DNA of 64,000 nucleotides from Rhizophagus clarus (taxonomy: Eukaryota > Glomeromycota > Glomeromycetes > Glomerales > Glomeraceae): positions 1,803,001-1,867,000 of the forward strand of contig BLAL01000242.1 in the NCBI GenBank assembly GCA_015698045.1, written 5' to 3'. Shown one piece after another: positions 49,101 to 59,337 of the stretch. Position numbers and translations under genes: made by a program. Each line of letters starts with the position of its first letter. The stretch's first letter is position 1. Below the pieces are notes generated by a model, which searched no databases, was not told where the DNA came from, and saw only the letters and a program-made list of their open reading frames with translations.

Positions 49101-49832
49101 GAAGTATATGGCACAAATATAACAGAAGCACATTGTCCTTTATTACAAAATAGGAAGTTACAAAATATGCCAAATAAAGCTGAAAAAAAATGTGGCAATG
49201 GAATGGATTTTAGTCTGACTGTTCAATTTGCAAAAAATGTTAGAACAGTTGTAAAATGCACGTAATGTAACAAGCCTAGAGTTTTATATGTCCGCCAAAA
49301 AATATCAGATGAACAATACCAATTGCTTCAGACTTTTATTGATTTAATAGAATATAGTTGTGAAGTTACATTCAAAAATATTCTTGATTTAAGTTTTTTA
49401 TCATCCAAAAGACAAAATAATAATTTAGATGAACTAGAAGCATATGAAGAAAGTAATCAAATTATAAGAAAACGTAAAATACTACCAATTGATGATGAAG
49501 AAATTGATGAGGAAAATGAAGATAATGATAAAGATGATAATCACAATCAAGAAAGTGAAAAAAAAACTGGTCACAATAATGATCCTATAGCTGAACTGTT
49601 CCAATTAGTACAAATAAATGCAAAACATACATGTAGATCAGAAATTAAAAAATCGTATTTTGTAGCTGGAATTTTCTTACAGGTTTGTAATCTTTGTGGT
49701 ACATCAGGAGATATAATTCAGGTAAATGATAAATTGCCATATTGCCACCAATGTTATTCATTACCTGAAGAAAAAAGACTAATGAATAAAAAAAATAATA
49801 ATCTTAGAAGTAGAAAGAAACGTAAGATTTGA
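46169..49832 (+). pseudogene. Decayed DDE-type transposase-like gene
   Basis: The likely start is ATG at 46169 (MNIMEEETI, then TAA at 46196). The frame continues to 47067; an intron at 47068-47129 (GTAAGT..TTTTAG) leads to NKSRYLQKLEEVFSF. Breaks include TGA at 47287, a frameshift near 47820, TAG at 47904, a SINE insertion at 47925, a one-base deletion at 48501, a second intron at about 48862-48927, TGA near 48959 and TAA near 49264. Likely catalytic region: VFIDDKHRCKIGEPGFPVA, then LYTDGSPDHKNTF, then NPVKRIMSILNLG. The last would be NPVERIMS if the third acid were E, so E appears replaced by K. The C-terminus has two CxxC pairs (CNLCG and CHQC) and a basic tail. From memory, similar proteins are repeated in Glomeromycotina. 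Confidence 0.7.
47925..48055 (+). mobile_element. SINE copy with perfect 15-bp TSD, inside the transposase gene
   Basis: GTATTTATAGATGAT is duplicated exactly (47910-47924 and 48056-48070). The body is about 108 bp, followed by about 21 A. The TSD contains the codons for VFIDD, the likely first catalytic aspartate region, so the insertion splits the active site. The intact TSD and clean poly-A tail indicate a young insertion compared with the copy at 9937. Confidence 0.9.
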
Positions 49833-49992
49833 AAATAATTGTATGCATCCATAATCTATAATAGCATTAATAAACAAATTTTAATTGGTGCAAATAAACA
49901 TTTATTATAAAATAAAATCTGTGATATTTTGTAAAATTAGATCAGCGATCGGTGGGATTTGAGAACCAATTTTTTATTTTTACTACGCCTTA

Positions 49993-50851
49993 TATTTTAA
50001 TTTTTTTTTTCTATATTTCTTTATTTTAACTTTAAATTTATTATTCTACACATCTTTATTCTAACTCTAAATTTATTATCATATATTCCCTTATTTTACT
50101 TTTTTTTAGATTTAAAACTTTATTTCAAAGTAGATTAATATAAGAGATTTTTTTGTATATTTTAGCAAAATATTTAGTTATTAACATTTTATTTTTTTTA
50201 ATATTTTACTTTTCTTTTTTTTTTTAGATCTGAAATTTTCTTTCAAAACAAATTAAAATATATATTTTAATAAATGTTATTAATATTTACTTTTTTTGTA
50301 GATTTATAGTATTCTGGATATTTTATAAATTTTAAAAGTATTTTAAATTTTTAAATTATCAATTTTATTATAAGTAAAATATCAACTAAGTCATCAGTTC
50401 TCAAACTAAAGTTTACAAGAGTTGTAGCCTTATATATTTGTCCCCTCAATCCAATTCTCTATCTGGTTAGTCTTTTAGCATCCTAAGACATGTTTTTAAC
50501 TATACTAAAGACAAAATACCTTATCCTATTACCTGATACAAACTTCTACTATATATACATACTTCTTGTATTATTCTCATACTAGTTTTTATATTAAAAA
50601 ATATATCAAATTATCATCAAAATCACAAAATAAACCTAAAATCATATACTGTATAACTATAATGTGATAAAATAGTATGAAGATAATTTTTCAAAAATAT
50701 TACATATCTCCAGATATCATATATATAGTATCCATATAGTATTCATATATAATACTCTATAAAAAGAAAAATTTTTTAAAATTTTCCTTATACCAGTTAT
50801 ATCAACTACAGTTCAAACTTAAAAATATCAATTTTACATTTTCAAGATCTT
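49993..50851. other. AT-rich interval, nothing recognised
   Basis: T-rich phrases such as TTTATTTTAACTTTAAATTTATTAT repeat loosely at 50020-50110 and ATATAGTATCCATATAGTAT at 50720-50750. No gene is seen. Confidence 0.45.
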
Positions 50852-51228
50852 TAGGGATGTGCCAGAAATCAGCTGATTTTTTTCAATTAGTAGTTCTTAC
50901 CTTCCACTCTCTACCTGATTGCATTTTGATTGGTTAAAAAAATATATAATAATATATGTAATTATATTTATATAATTAACTCGTGATCTAATAATCCAAT
51001 TTTTATGATTTTTTTTTATTTTATAGCTTTTAATAAGCCCTACAAAATAAAAAAAGTTTAGATAAATTGAGCTATTAGATGGCAAGATAATTGCAAAAAA
51101 CTATTTTAATATATAAATAGTAATAATATATTATATATATAATATAATTTATAGCCAATCATAAGAACCTGATTTTTAGGTTAGCTCCCCACTACCCTAT
51201 TAAATCAGCTGATTTCTGGCATGCTCTA
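50852..51228. mobile_element. 377-bp hAT-type MITE
   Basis: The left end TAGGGATGTGCCAGAAATCA pairs with TAGAGCATGCCAGAAATCAG (reverse complement of the right end), with GCTGATTT continuing on both. The flanking octamers do not match, so the TSD has been lost or the ends have shifted. Its central about 110 bp match the core of the MITE at 17841-18221. Confidence 0.75.
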
Positions 51229-51757
51229 ATAGCAAGTCAATTTTACTATTAACTCTAATACAAGGAGTAGTACAAAAAGTAATCAATAATAAATGTACAA
51301 TCTGTATTAAAATATTGGATATATTTATATATATACACTTTATAAAATAAAAACTTTTTAAAAAATTCTTCATACTACTGACCAAACTTATTTCAGACTT
51401 TAAAAATATCAATTTTAATTTTTAAGAACTTCAGAAAACCAATTTCACTATCAACTCTAGTACAAGAATAATCCAAACTTAGTATTAAGAAAATTACTTC
51501 ACTCTTTATACCAAAATATTGGGTATATATAGTATCATTTTTCATACTAAATACTTATATTGTGAACCTCCTTATAAAAAAAATTGTAATTAAATATAAT
51601 TTATGAATAGGTATCCAAAAAAATAAATTAAACAGAACCTGTACTAAAGTATCTAACTAACAATAAGTAACCAAATATTCAACGTTACAAATACTTTATG
51701 AATCAGGATTCCTCTAACAAAATCCATATTATCAAAAAAATCAATCCTTACATTTTG
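51229..51757. other. AT-rich interval with a short duplicated segment
   Basis: CTTTAAAAATATCAATTTTA occurs at about 50818 and again at 51397, with similar sequence after it (ACTCTARTACAAG). The region on either side of the MITE is therefore an old tandem duplication. No gene is seen. Confidence 0.45.
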
Positions 51758-54183
51758 ACAAGCATTTCATGATGCATTAAAAAATACAAATAGAGGTCCA
51801 AATGGTCAAAGACGAATTCTTTCAATTATTGCTACAAAATTTACCTATCAAGAACTCAGATCTAAATTAGGGGTTAGTGTACTGTTAATGCTACTACAAT
51901 ACATATTGTACTATCAAAATAATTGAACTAATAAAAAATATAATCTTGTAGGTGTCCGCAAATACAATATCAAGAGCCTGCCAATATGCGCGTATTAATG
52001 AACCAGATGCACTTCAAGCACAAAAACCTATTATTATCAAAGACAAATTAGGATGGAAAAAAAAAGAAAATTTAGAACAATTCTTTTTTGATAAAGCTAA
52101 TATAATAATGAGTTCATACAAAACAGATGCTATTATGTAAGAACCAGTTCATTACCTCAAAAATACAAAACAAGAATTGTGGGAAAAGTTTCATGAAAAA
52201 TATCCAAATGAAGTAAAACGAACAACTTTTTATAAGCATCTGCAAGGTAATAAATATATTTATCATGAGAATCTTGGTAGTTTGTGCTCAATATGCAACA
52301 CATATGGTTATGAAACATTTGATGAACTTACCAAACTTATTCAAAATCACGTTAGTAATCTTCATATTCAGGTAATATTTTCATTCCTATAATTGATAAA
52401 AATAATATTTATATAAATATTAATTCCTAATAATTTCTTTTTAGAATCAATTATTAGATCAAGGAGAGAAGTTAAAATGATATCTGAAAAGGGAATATGA
52501 GTCACATTTGACTGTAAATTCTGATGATACAACAGCATATAATCAATGTATAAACTATTGCCTTCTTTTTGCTTTTGGTATATGTAATGAACAACATACT
52601 CATACATGTTCAGATTGTGATGCACTTTTTCAATTCTTCACTGATATTGAAAAAAACATTTCAAACAATAATTACGAGAAAATTTATGAATTATGAGATC
52701 AAATTTTCTATTATTTGAGTCATCAGTCACGAAAGATATTTCTAAATTCTCAATTTAATACGAATTTATTAAATTTAGATGAAAAAGGAGCTATAATAAT
52801 AGTTGATTATAAGATGAAAATCTTACCTAAAAGTGCAAGAGAAACAAAAAATGCTTTTTTTGGGAAAAAAGGTTGGGCTTTGCATTCAATTCTTATTTAT
52901 ACATGAAAATCTAAAAGTAATCAATTGGATATTCAAGTATTTGACTACTGGTCGGCTGATACATGTCAAGATACATAGTTTACAGCTTCTTCACTACATG
53001 CAGTTATTGAATCACTTGAAATCAAACCAGATTGGGTTACTTTTCTTTCTGATAATGATTCGCATTATCATAATGCAGACCTAATGTTAATTCTAGAACA
53101 TTGGAGTGAATGGTATAATATTATGGTAAAAAAATGGGTTTTTTTAGAAGCTGAAGAAGCCAAAACTTCAATTAATTCTCACCATATCCAAGTGTGTATT
53201 GATTGTTCAAATAATTTAGGAAATCACTATTATTATTTATTGAGTTATTGGTTACAGATTTCTCATGCAATAAATCGTTATATTTGGTTGGAATTTGATA
53301 TCAATGAAGGTGTAGATATAAAAAATACTATTCAAGGGATTTGTGGTACTTCAGTAGCATATTTGGAATCAGAACGAAAAAGAAGTATATGAAAGATTAC
53401 AATTTTGAAGTTATGTAATATTACTAAAAACAATTACTGTGATTTGTAGAATCAGGATGAAAAAAGAAAAATTTAATACCAGAAAATTCCAATTGGTATG
53501 AATGGTTCTGGCCAACAGAAGGTGAATATGCAGGATTTATTTAGGCTTGTACAATGCCTAATATTGGAATATGAAAAAATTTTGAGCCAGTTAAAATAGC
53601 ACAATTTGAAAAAAGACCTCTTAAAAAACCTAATCTGCAAGTTTCAGATCACTCAATTCCAACTTCCAATTGGAACATGCCATTACCTCATAAATCAAGT
53701 ATGTAATAAATTGAAATTTGATCTTTTTGCAATTTTTTTACATGATTTTTTTGTATTAGAAATCAATACAAGTCATCTCACTATTAAAGAATTGAAGAAA
53801 CAATTAAAGAAATATGGCGTTGACACAGATATAAGCAATAATAGAATTGTATTAGCAGAAATTTTACAAAATAAATTGAATGATGAAATATCACAATAAA
53901 ATATGAGTAAATTATTTCTTACCATAAAATTGTAATTATATTATTTCAAAACTAATTTTCTTTTTTTCTGAATGAATAATAGACGTGTTAAATACTGAAA
54001 TTATTGACACTAATTTGGGTTCAGGGCAAGTTTTGAATCATACATTTGATTTTGCATTACCAAGTGAATGGGCCTTAAAAGAAAATCAGAAATTTGGTAA
54101 AAAAGAAGGAGGTAAACGAATAAATAAAAATGTTATTCTATATCTCGAGGCATATTTCTTGGCTGGAGATATATAGTAGACAG

Positions 54184-54629
54184 CATAAATTAAGCACCAT
54201 TTTCAAAGTTAATTTACGATATAAATTATAAATACCAGCATAATAAATTTATATTTATTTTAAAGATGAGACTTAAAACAACATTTTAAAAGCATTTTAG
54301 TAAATTTTTGATTTTTTAATGATCTACATGATTTTTAAAGTTTATTTTCTTAATAACTAATGATTCAATCTTTAAGATTTTTGGAACCTAACCTATTTAT
54401 GAAAGAATCAAATTCTGGCATTTATTTTGTTGTATCTGTCTTAGTTAAAAAGTTGAAAATTCACTTTTTTATAAACTAAGTGATTTTTACAAAACTGTAT
54501 TATTAATTAAATAAAAAAATGCTTTTAAAATGGTGTTTTAAGTCTCATCTTTAAAATAATATAAATTTATTATGCTGGTATTTATAATTTATATTGTAAA
54601 TTAACTTTGAAAATGGTGCTTAATTTATG
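54184..54629. mobile_element. 446-bp MITE with about 110-bp TIRs
   Basis: CATAAATTAAGCACCATTTT and the rest of the left about 110 bp recur in reverse complement at the right end, with only a few differences (TACGATATAA versus TACAATATAA). The TSD is not clear. It lies between the GDI codons and the KYTAQEM codons of the pseudogene around it. Confidence 0.8.
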
Positions 54630-54791
54630 TAAATAAAAGTGAAAAATATACAGCTCAAGAGATGCATAATGAACTGAAAGGATTAGTGGAAGAAAGAGTT
54701 TTAGAAGAGAAGGAAATTCCAAAAATTTCTACAATTAGTAATTGGATTGCTTGATATACACAAATCTATCATAAATTGAAAACCAAATAAG

Positions 54792-57015
54792 CACTAGTCG
54801 AAAAAGGACAATTCGGCCTAAATTTGACCAGGTGAATATAGGTCGAATGACGATCTAACCTATGTCAAATTGAGGCCGATTTTTTTGGCGCATTTAAGGT
54901 GCCAATCGTCCAACATTCGGAAAGAAAATTTGACCATCATTTTACCTATATTAGGACATTATTACATATTTATTCGACCCTAAAAAAAACTATATTCGAC
55001 TACTGTATGTAATCTGAATATAATTGATAAATAGGTCGAACTAGAGGTTTTTCAAGGTCAAATAATAGGTTTTATTAATATTTTATTTATAGCTACATAT
55101 TATAATATTATATAAAAATCTATCTAATATTTATCTATCTATATAATCTATCCGCCATTATATCCACAACCATCATCTACACAATCAAGTATCCTAAAAA
55201 ATCCTAAATCATTCTTGCCGAATTTTGCGTCCAGAGAGCCGAAGAATAAACTGTCTAAAAAAAAAAGAAAAAATAAATTAGTAATTATTTTTTAAAAGGC
55301 GAAAGAAATCTTAAAAAAAACATACTCGCCGAATTCTTGCATTAAAAAAACACATCATCAAATCCACACATCTAAAGATCGGAGGTTCGTCAAAGATCAT
55401 TCTTATCGAATTTCACGTCCAGAGAACCGAGGAACAAATTATCTAAAAAAAAAGAAAAAATAAATTAGTAATTATTTTTCAAAAGGCGAAAGAAATCTTT
55501 AAAAAAAATACTCGCTGAATTCTTGCATTAAAAAAACATACCATCAAATCCACACATCCAAAGATCGGAGGTTCGTCAAAGATCATTCTTGTCGAATTTC
55601 GCGTCCAAAGAGCCGAGAAACAAATTATCTAAAAAAAAGAAAAAATAAATTAGTAATTATTTTTCAAAGGGCGAAAGAAATCTTTAAAAAAAAATACTCG
55701 CCGAATTCTTACATCAAAAAAACTGAACTCGCCTAAAAAAAATAGAGAATCGAAACATTAGTAATCATTTTGTTAAATAAATAAACTGAATATTTCATCT
55801 TACTGAAATTATATCAAAGATGTTGAAAATTAGCCGTCTATAATTAAAATAATCAAAATATTAACACATGATTCATTAAAAAAATAAATTTAATTAAAAA
55901 TAAAAAAAAATATTAAAACTCACTAAAAGCCGAGTTGTTAAAACTGTCTCGTTGCTACCAAATTCCACACGAGTATCAACTATCTAAAAGGAGTAAAATA
56001 AGTTGTTAATAAACGTCATAAAAACCACAAAATAAAATGAAAAAATTAAAATACTCACCAAAATCCTATACAAACTGAAGAGTTAGCCGTCTAAAAAAGA
56101 GTAAAAATGAGTCGTTAGTAAATGTCGTAAAACATCAAAATAAAATGAAAAGATACTCTCGAGATCTTACCGAAGAGCCAACCGTCTAAAAGAAATGAAA
56201 AAAAAACAAAAAGATACTCCCGAGATCCTACTGAAGAGCCAACCGTCTAAAAAAAAATGAAAAAAAAATGAAATTATTAACTGTCCTTTAGAAGTCATAG
56301 AATAAAAAAATTAAACTTTACAATTCTTACTGAAACACCGCCACAAAAAGAAACGGCCCCTAATGTCAAAGAACTGGTTGCCTGCAAAAAAAAAAATGAA
56401 CTGTTAATAAAGTTCGTTTAAAGTTAAAAGAAAAAACAATTTCACTTACCTAGATCCAAGGAAGAGATCTGAGAAAATACTAAATAAAAAGAAGTAACCG
56501 AACTTTTAGAAGCCGTTCGTTAAATTAAGAGTAGTTAAAGAAAAAAAATTATTACCGTGAAATTTCGCGTCCAAAGGAGACCAAAATATCTGCTTAAAAC
56601 GAGCTGTTTCGTTAAGGATTTTTTAAAGAAAGTGCGGGAGAAGTGGGAAAAGAGAAATTAAGAAAGAGAAGGAAAAGGGAAAGATAAAGGAAAATATGAA
56701 GGGAAGAAAAAGAAAGAAGGGGGAAAGATAAAAAATAGGGAAAGGACGAAAGGAGGTAAAAAACGAAAGGAAATGGTGAAGGAAAAAGGAAAGAAGTTTT
56801 AGAAACTTCATTAAATTTAGTCTTTTTTTTAAGCTTTAATTAGTTATGTGATACGCGACGCAACGCTCAATTAATATACACCATTCGACTATGATTCAAC
56901 AACGTCAAATATATGTTTAATCGTAGATCATTACTAATTGAGGTCGAATAATTTTAATTTTGGTCGAATATAGGCCAAATTTCATTAAGGCCGAATATTC
57001 CTTTTTTGACTAGTG
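54792..57015. mobile_element. 2.2-kb non-autonomous CACTA element with 3-bp TSD
   Basis: The left end CACTAGTCGAAAAAGGACAA pairs with CACTAGTCAAAAAAGGAATA, the reverse complement of the right end, and both continue into TTCGGCCT. AAG flanks both sides (54789-54791 and 57016-57018). CACTA termini with a 3-bp TSD are diagnostic of EnSpm/CACTA. GGTCGAAT motifs are repeated inside both ends. No transposase is present. Confidence 0.9.
55205..56480 (-). repeat. About 187-bp repeat (three copies) and minus-strand exon-like segments
   Basis: Three copies start near 55210, 55398 and 55584 (CATTCTTRYCGAATTTYRCG). Read on the minus strand, T tracts ending TTTTTTTAG precede ATAATTTGTTCCTCGG or ACGGCTAACTCTTCAG segments, which end at GTATGT, GTGAGT or GTAAGT. 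The segments contain stops in all frames I tried, so an intact gene is unlikely. Downstream, 56620-56800 is a purine-rich (GGAAAAGGGAAAG-like) tract. Confidence 0.6.
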
Positions 57016-57060
57016 AAGCTTTAGCACTAATTGACAGATCTTAGAAAATAAAGAATTTAA

Positions 57061-57282
57061 TAAATGAATAAAATTTTGAAAATTTTTGAAAATTTTTGAT
57101 AATAAAACAACATTTTTTTGAATTTTTTTGTTATAAATTTTATAAAAATTATTAAAATTGCGAATTTACTTATTATATTTATAGCCAGGAATCTGATGAT
57201 GTGACAAGTAAAAGTTTTTTTTTATTTACAATTTAGTACAAAAGTGCAAGAAATTTGTTTGTATAGTATTTTATTATTAGCA
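57061..57282. other. Short AT-rich spacer
   Basis: Nothing recognised between the pseudogene end and the CACTGGTC terminus. Confidence 0.4.
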
Positions 57283-57869
57283 TCACTGGTCAAAATCAAT
57301 ACTATCGGGTACATATCGGGCGTCTATATATCAGTGACTAATCAGATACATATCGGGTTTTTATACATATCGGACACCCGATTTGTCACATCTCAAAATA
57401 TGTCTAAAATTATAATTATCAAAGACCCCGATATTTAAACTTTTAGTCCCCGATATGTTGGCTAATATATATCGGTTACCCGATATTTGTACGATTTTTT
57501 AAATGATAATAATCGGATCACATGTTTGTTATTAGTCATTACGTATTTTCAAATTATAAATTAATCCTCTAATATATCTGATATGTAACAAATAAAATAG
57601 AAATACATTGTCTCGCATGCAGAACGGATTAGATTAAATTTGTTTCAATTAAAGTTTTTTTAAAAATAAACGTAAACACAAATCAATTTTGAACCTAGCT
57701 TATTAAATTTTTGATTAACTTTTAATTAAACTGCATACGGATGATTGATTCAATTTATTATATAATCAAATAACATAAATCTATTTAAGACTAGATTTAA
57801 TGAGTAAAAAGAAAATTATTGAATTATTTTGATTTATGCTTTTTGGTTCTCTTTTGTTTTGGGTTTTTT

Positions 57870-59019
57870 TTAGTTTTTCTCTTCTTTTCTTCTATTTGAA
57901 TTAGTTCTATTTGGGATTTCTTCTTTGTCTTTATCGTGGTTATCATCGGTATCATAATCGTATATCGGAATATCAACACTTGAACGGTTAAACTGTTTGA
58001 GCGACTCTTGATTTAAACACCAGTTTGGTGCACCCATAGGTGGTACGCTAGATGCAGATATGTTGTCAGCTTTTTTAGGGTTTAAAGTTGGTGGTTTTTT
58101 CCTTAATAATTCGACCGTCAGATCAATTCGGTCGTGTAATAATCGTAAAAGCTTAAATAAATAAATTACTATTAGTGTTTTTGATAAATAAACTAATAAA
58201 ATAATAAATATACATACTGCAGAAGAACGCCACCATTTATCATAAATGTATACTGATGTTGACTTTTCTTTAACGGCTTCCTCAATAACTTCACCATCTT
58301 CAACTACTGCAGGTCGGATAACAGTCCAATCTTCCTCAGGATCTGTTTCTTCCCACTCTTCCGAGTGGTAACCCGAATCTTTAAGAATTTTTACAAGGTC
58401 TCCTTCTGGATACCTGACGATATACTTATCTTTACCTTCTATCAAATAGTTTGTTGCTTTTGTTCTTCTTTTTTTTTCTAGTAATGTAATTGATAGTTAA
58501 CTACTAACTTTTCATTTCACATTAATTGAATATTTACTTACGTCTTGCATCCTCGAATTCTTTTTTGCCCTTCTCTTATCTTGTTTTATTCTTTCTTCTC
58601 CTTGATTTTTAATGTTATTCACACGATGCCAAGAACGCCATCATCCGTACAAAATTTTTAGTAACTTACCGTTTGTAATATTATATTTTTTATTCATGAG
58701 CTTGTACAAAGGCGGCAATAGTTTTGTTACTATGTTTTCCTTTTGCTCTACCCAAGTCCGTTCCTCGTCTATTTTATAAGTATCTCTTAATTCCGAGTCT
58801 ACCCATATATAGACTTCTTTCTATAGAATAATAGATAAACGTAAATAGAATGAAAAAAAAACCATAAATGATAAATAAATAATAAATAATACTTGCTTTA
58901 ATCGTTTTATACGAAGCAGCTGACGATGATGATGAGGAAGAGGAAGAGGAAGCGGAAGCGGAAGAGGAAGAGGAAGAGGAAGAGCTTACAGATTCCTGAT
59001 CACTGTCCCTGTCCATCAT
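57870..59019 (-). CDS. Multi-exon gene with Ser-rich N-terminus, unnamed
   Basis: Probable exons are 59019-58893 (MMDRDSDQESVSSSSSSSSS), about 58816-58670 (VYIWVDSELRDTYKIDEERT), 58600-58542 (GEERIKQDKRRAKKNSRMQD), 58477-58218 and 58151-57870. Introns begin GTATTA, GTAAGT, GTAAGT and GTATGT. The fourth exon reads KATNYLIEGKDKYIVRYPEG, then EEWEETDPEEDWTVIRPAVV and STSVYIYDKWWRSSA. The last reads LLRLLHDRIDLTVELLRKKP, then SVPPMGAPNWCLNQ and a polar basic end. The phase at the third intron does not resolve by eye: a poly-A run at the acceptor seems two bases off, so a small error or break is possible. The protein is probably nuclear or cytosolic, with no membrane segment once introns are removed. 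It may be the second gene of the CACTA element, but it could be a captured or host gene. Confidence 0.6.
58921..58985 (-). repeat. Trinucleotide-type microsatellite encoding poly-Ser
   Basis: GGAAGA/GGAAGC repeats on the plus strand encode a run of about 26 Ser with a few Ala in the first exon of the minus-strand gene. Confidence 0.8.
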
Positions 59020-59039
59020 TACTTATATTTCAGTTGAGT

Positions 59040-59290
59040 GCAAAACTTTGAATGAGAAGAAGAGTTTTCAGAATGCGAAAAGGTTGCATATCTATATAGA
59101 TTTCAGGTGCAACTACGCGAACCTGATCCTGGAAAATTCCGAGGATTCCCTTACGCGAATCTGATTCTGAAGGTTTCCTCACGCGAATCTGATCAAACGC
59201 GAACCTGATCCTGATTACGCAATCCGATTTAAAAGAATTCAACGCGAATCTGATCCTGAAAGAATTATACTTCATTTGAATAGCTGTCTA
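59040..59290. promoter_or_regulatory. Cluster of CGCGAAYCTGATCCTG motifs between divergent genes
   Basis: At least six copies of ACGCGAATCTGATCCTGA or close variants (GCGAACCTGATCCTG, GCGAATCTGATTCTGA) lie in the same orientation within 250 bp, between the start codons at 59019 (minus) and 59338 (plus). Spacing is roughly 18-45 bp. This is the only CG-rich patch nearby. Binding sites for an element-encoded protein or a host factor are plausible. Confidence 0.6.
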
Positions 59291-59337
59291 AATATTCTAA
59301 ACTTTTTCATATATTTTAGTAAATATATTTTAGCAAA

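Larger units (their letters stand above)
45822..49989 (+). mobile_element. 4.2-kb TIR transposon with DDE transposase relic
   Basis: The left end GGCGTAGCAAATATTAAAAA pairs with GGCGTAGTAAAAATAAAAAA, the reverse complement of the right end, with further matching GGTTTCAA/GGTTCTCAA. TTA flanks both sides (45819-45821 and 49990-49992), suggesting a 3-bp TSD. The transposase-like gene fills most of the element. I do not assign a superfamily: TTA would suit PIF/Harbinger, but the protein does not look like that family to me. Confidence 0.75.
51758..57060 (+). pseudogene. Decayed DDE-type transposase-like gene, split by two insertions
   Basis: Pieces in order: QAFHDALKNTNRGPNGQRRI with a helix-turn-helix-like FTYQELRSKLG, an intron, and VSANTISRACQYARINEPDA. 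Then TKQELWEKFHEKYPNEVKRT and a Cys patch (CSICNTYGYETFDEL), an intron at 52372-52444, and an E/H/C-rich stretch. The candidate catalytic core is IIIVDYKMKILPKSARET (first D), WVTFLSDNDSHYHNADLM (second D) and FLEAEEAKTSINSHHIQ (third, E), followed by an intron at 53192-53258. The C-terminus runs to GDI at 54176, resumes after the MITE with KYTAQEMHNELKGLVEERVL (54650-54790), and ends after the CACTA element at 57016-57060. Many stops and frameshifts are present. From memory this family is abundant in Glomeromycotina. No TIRs were found. Confidence 0.65.
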
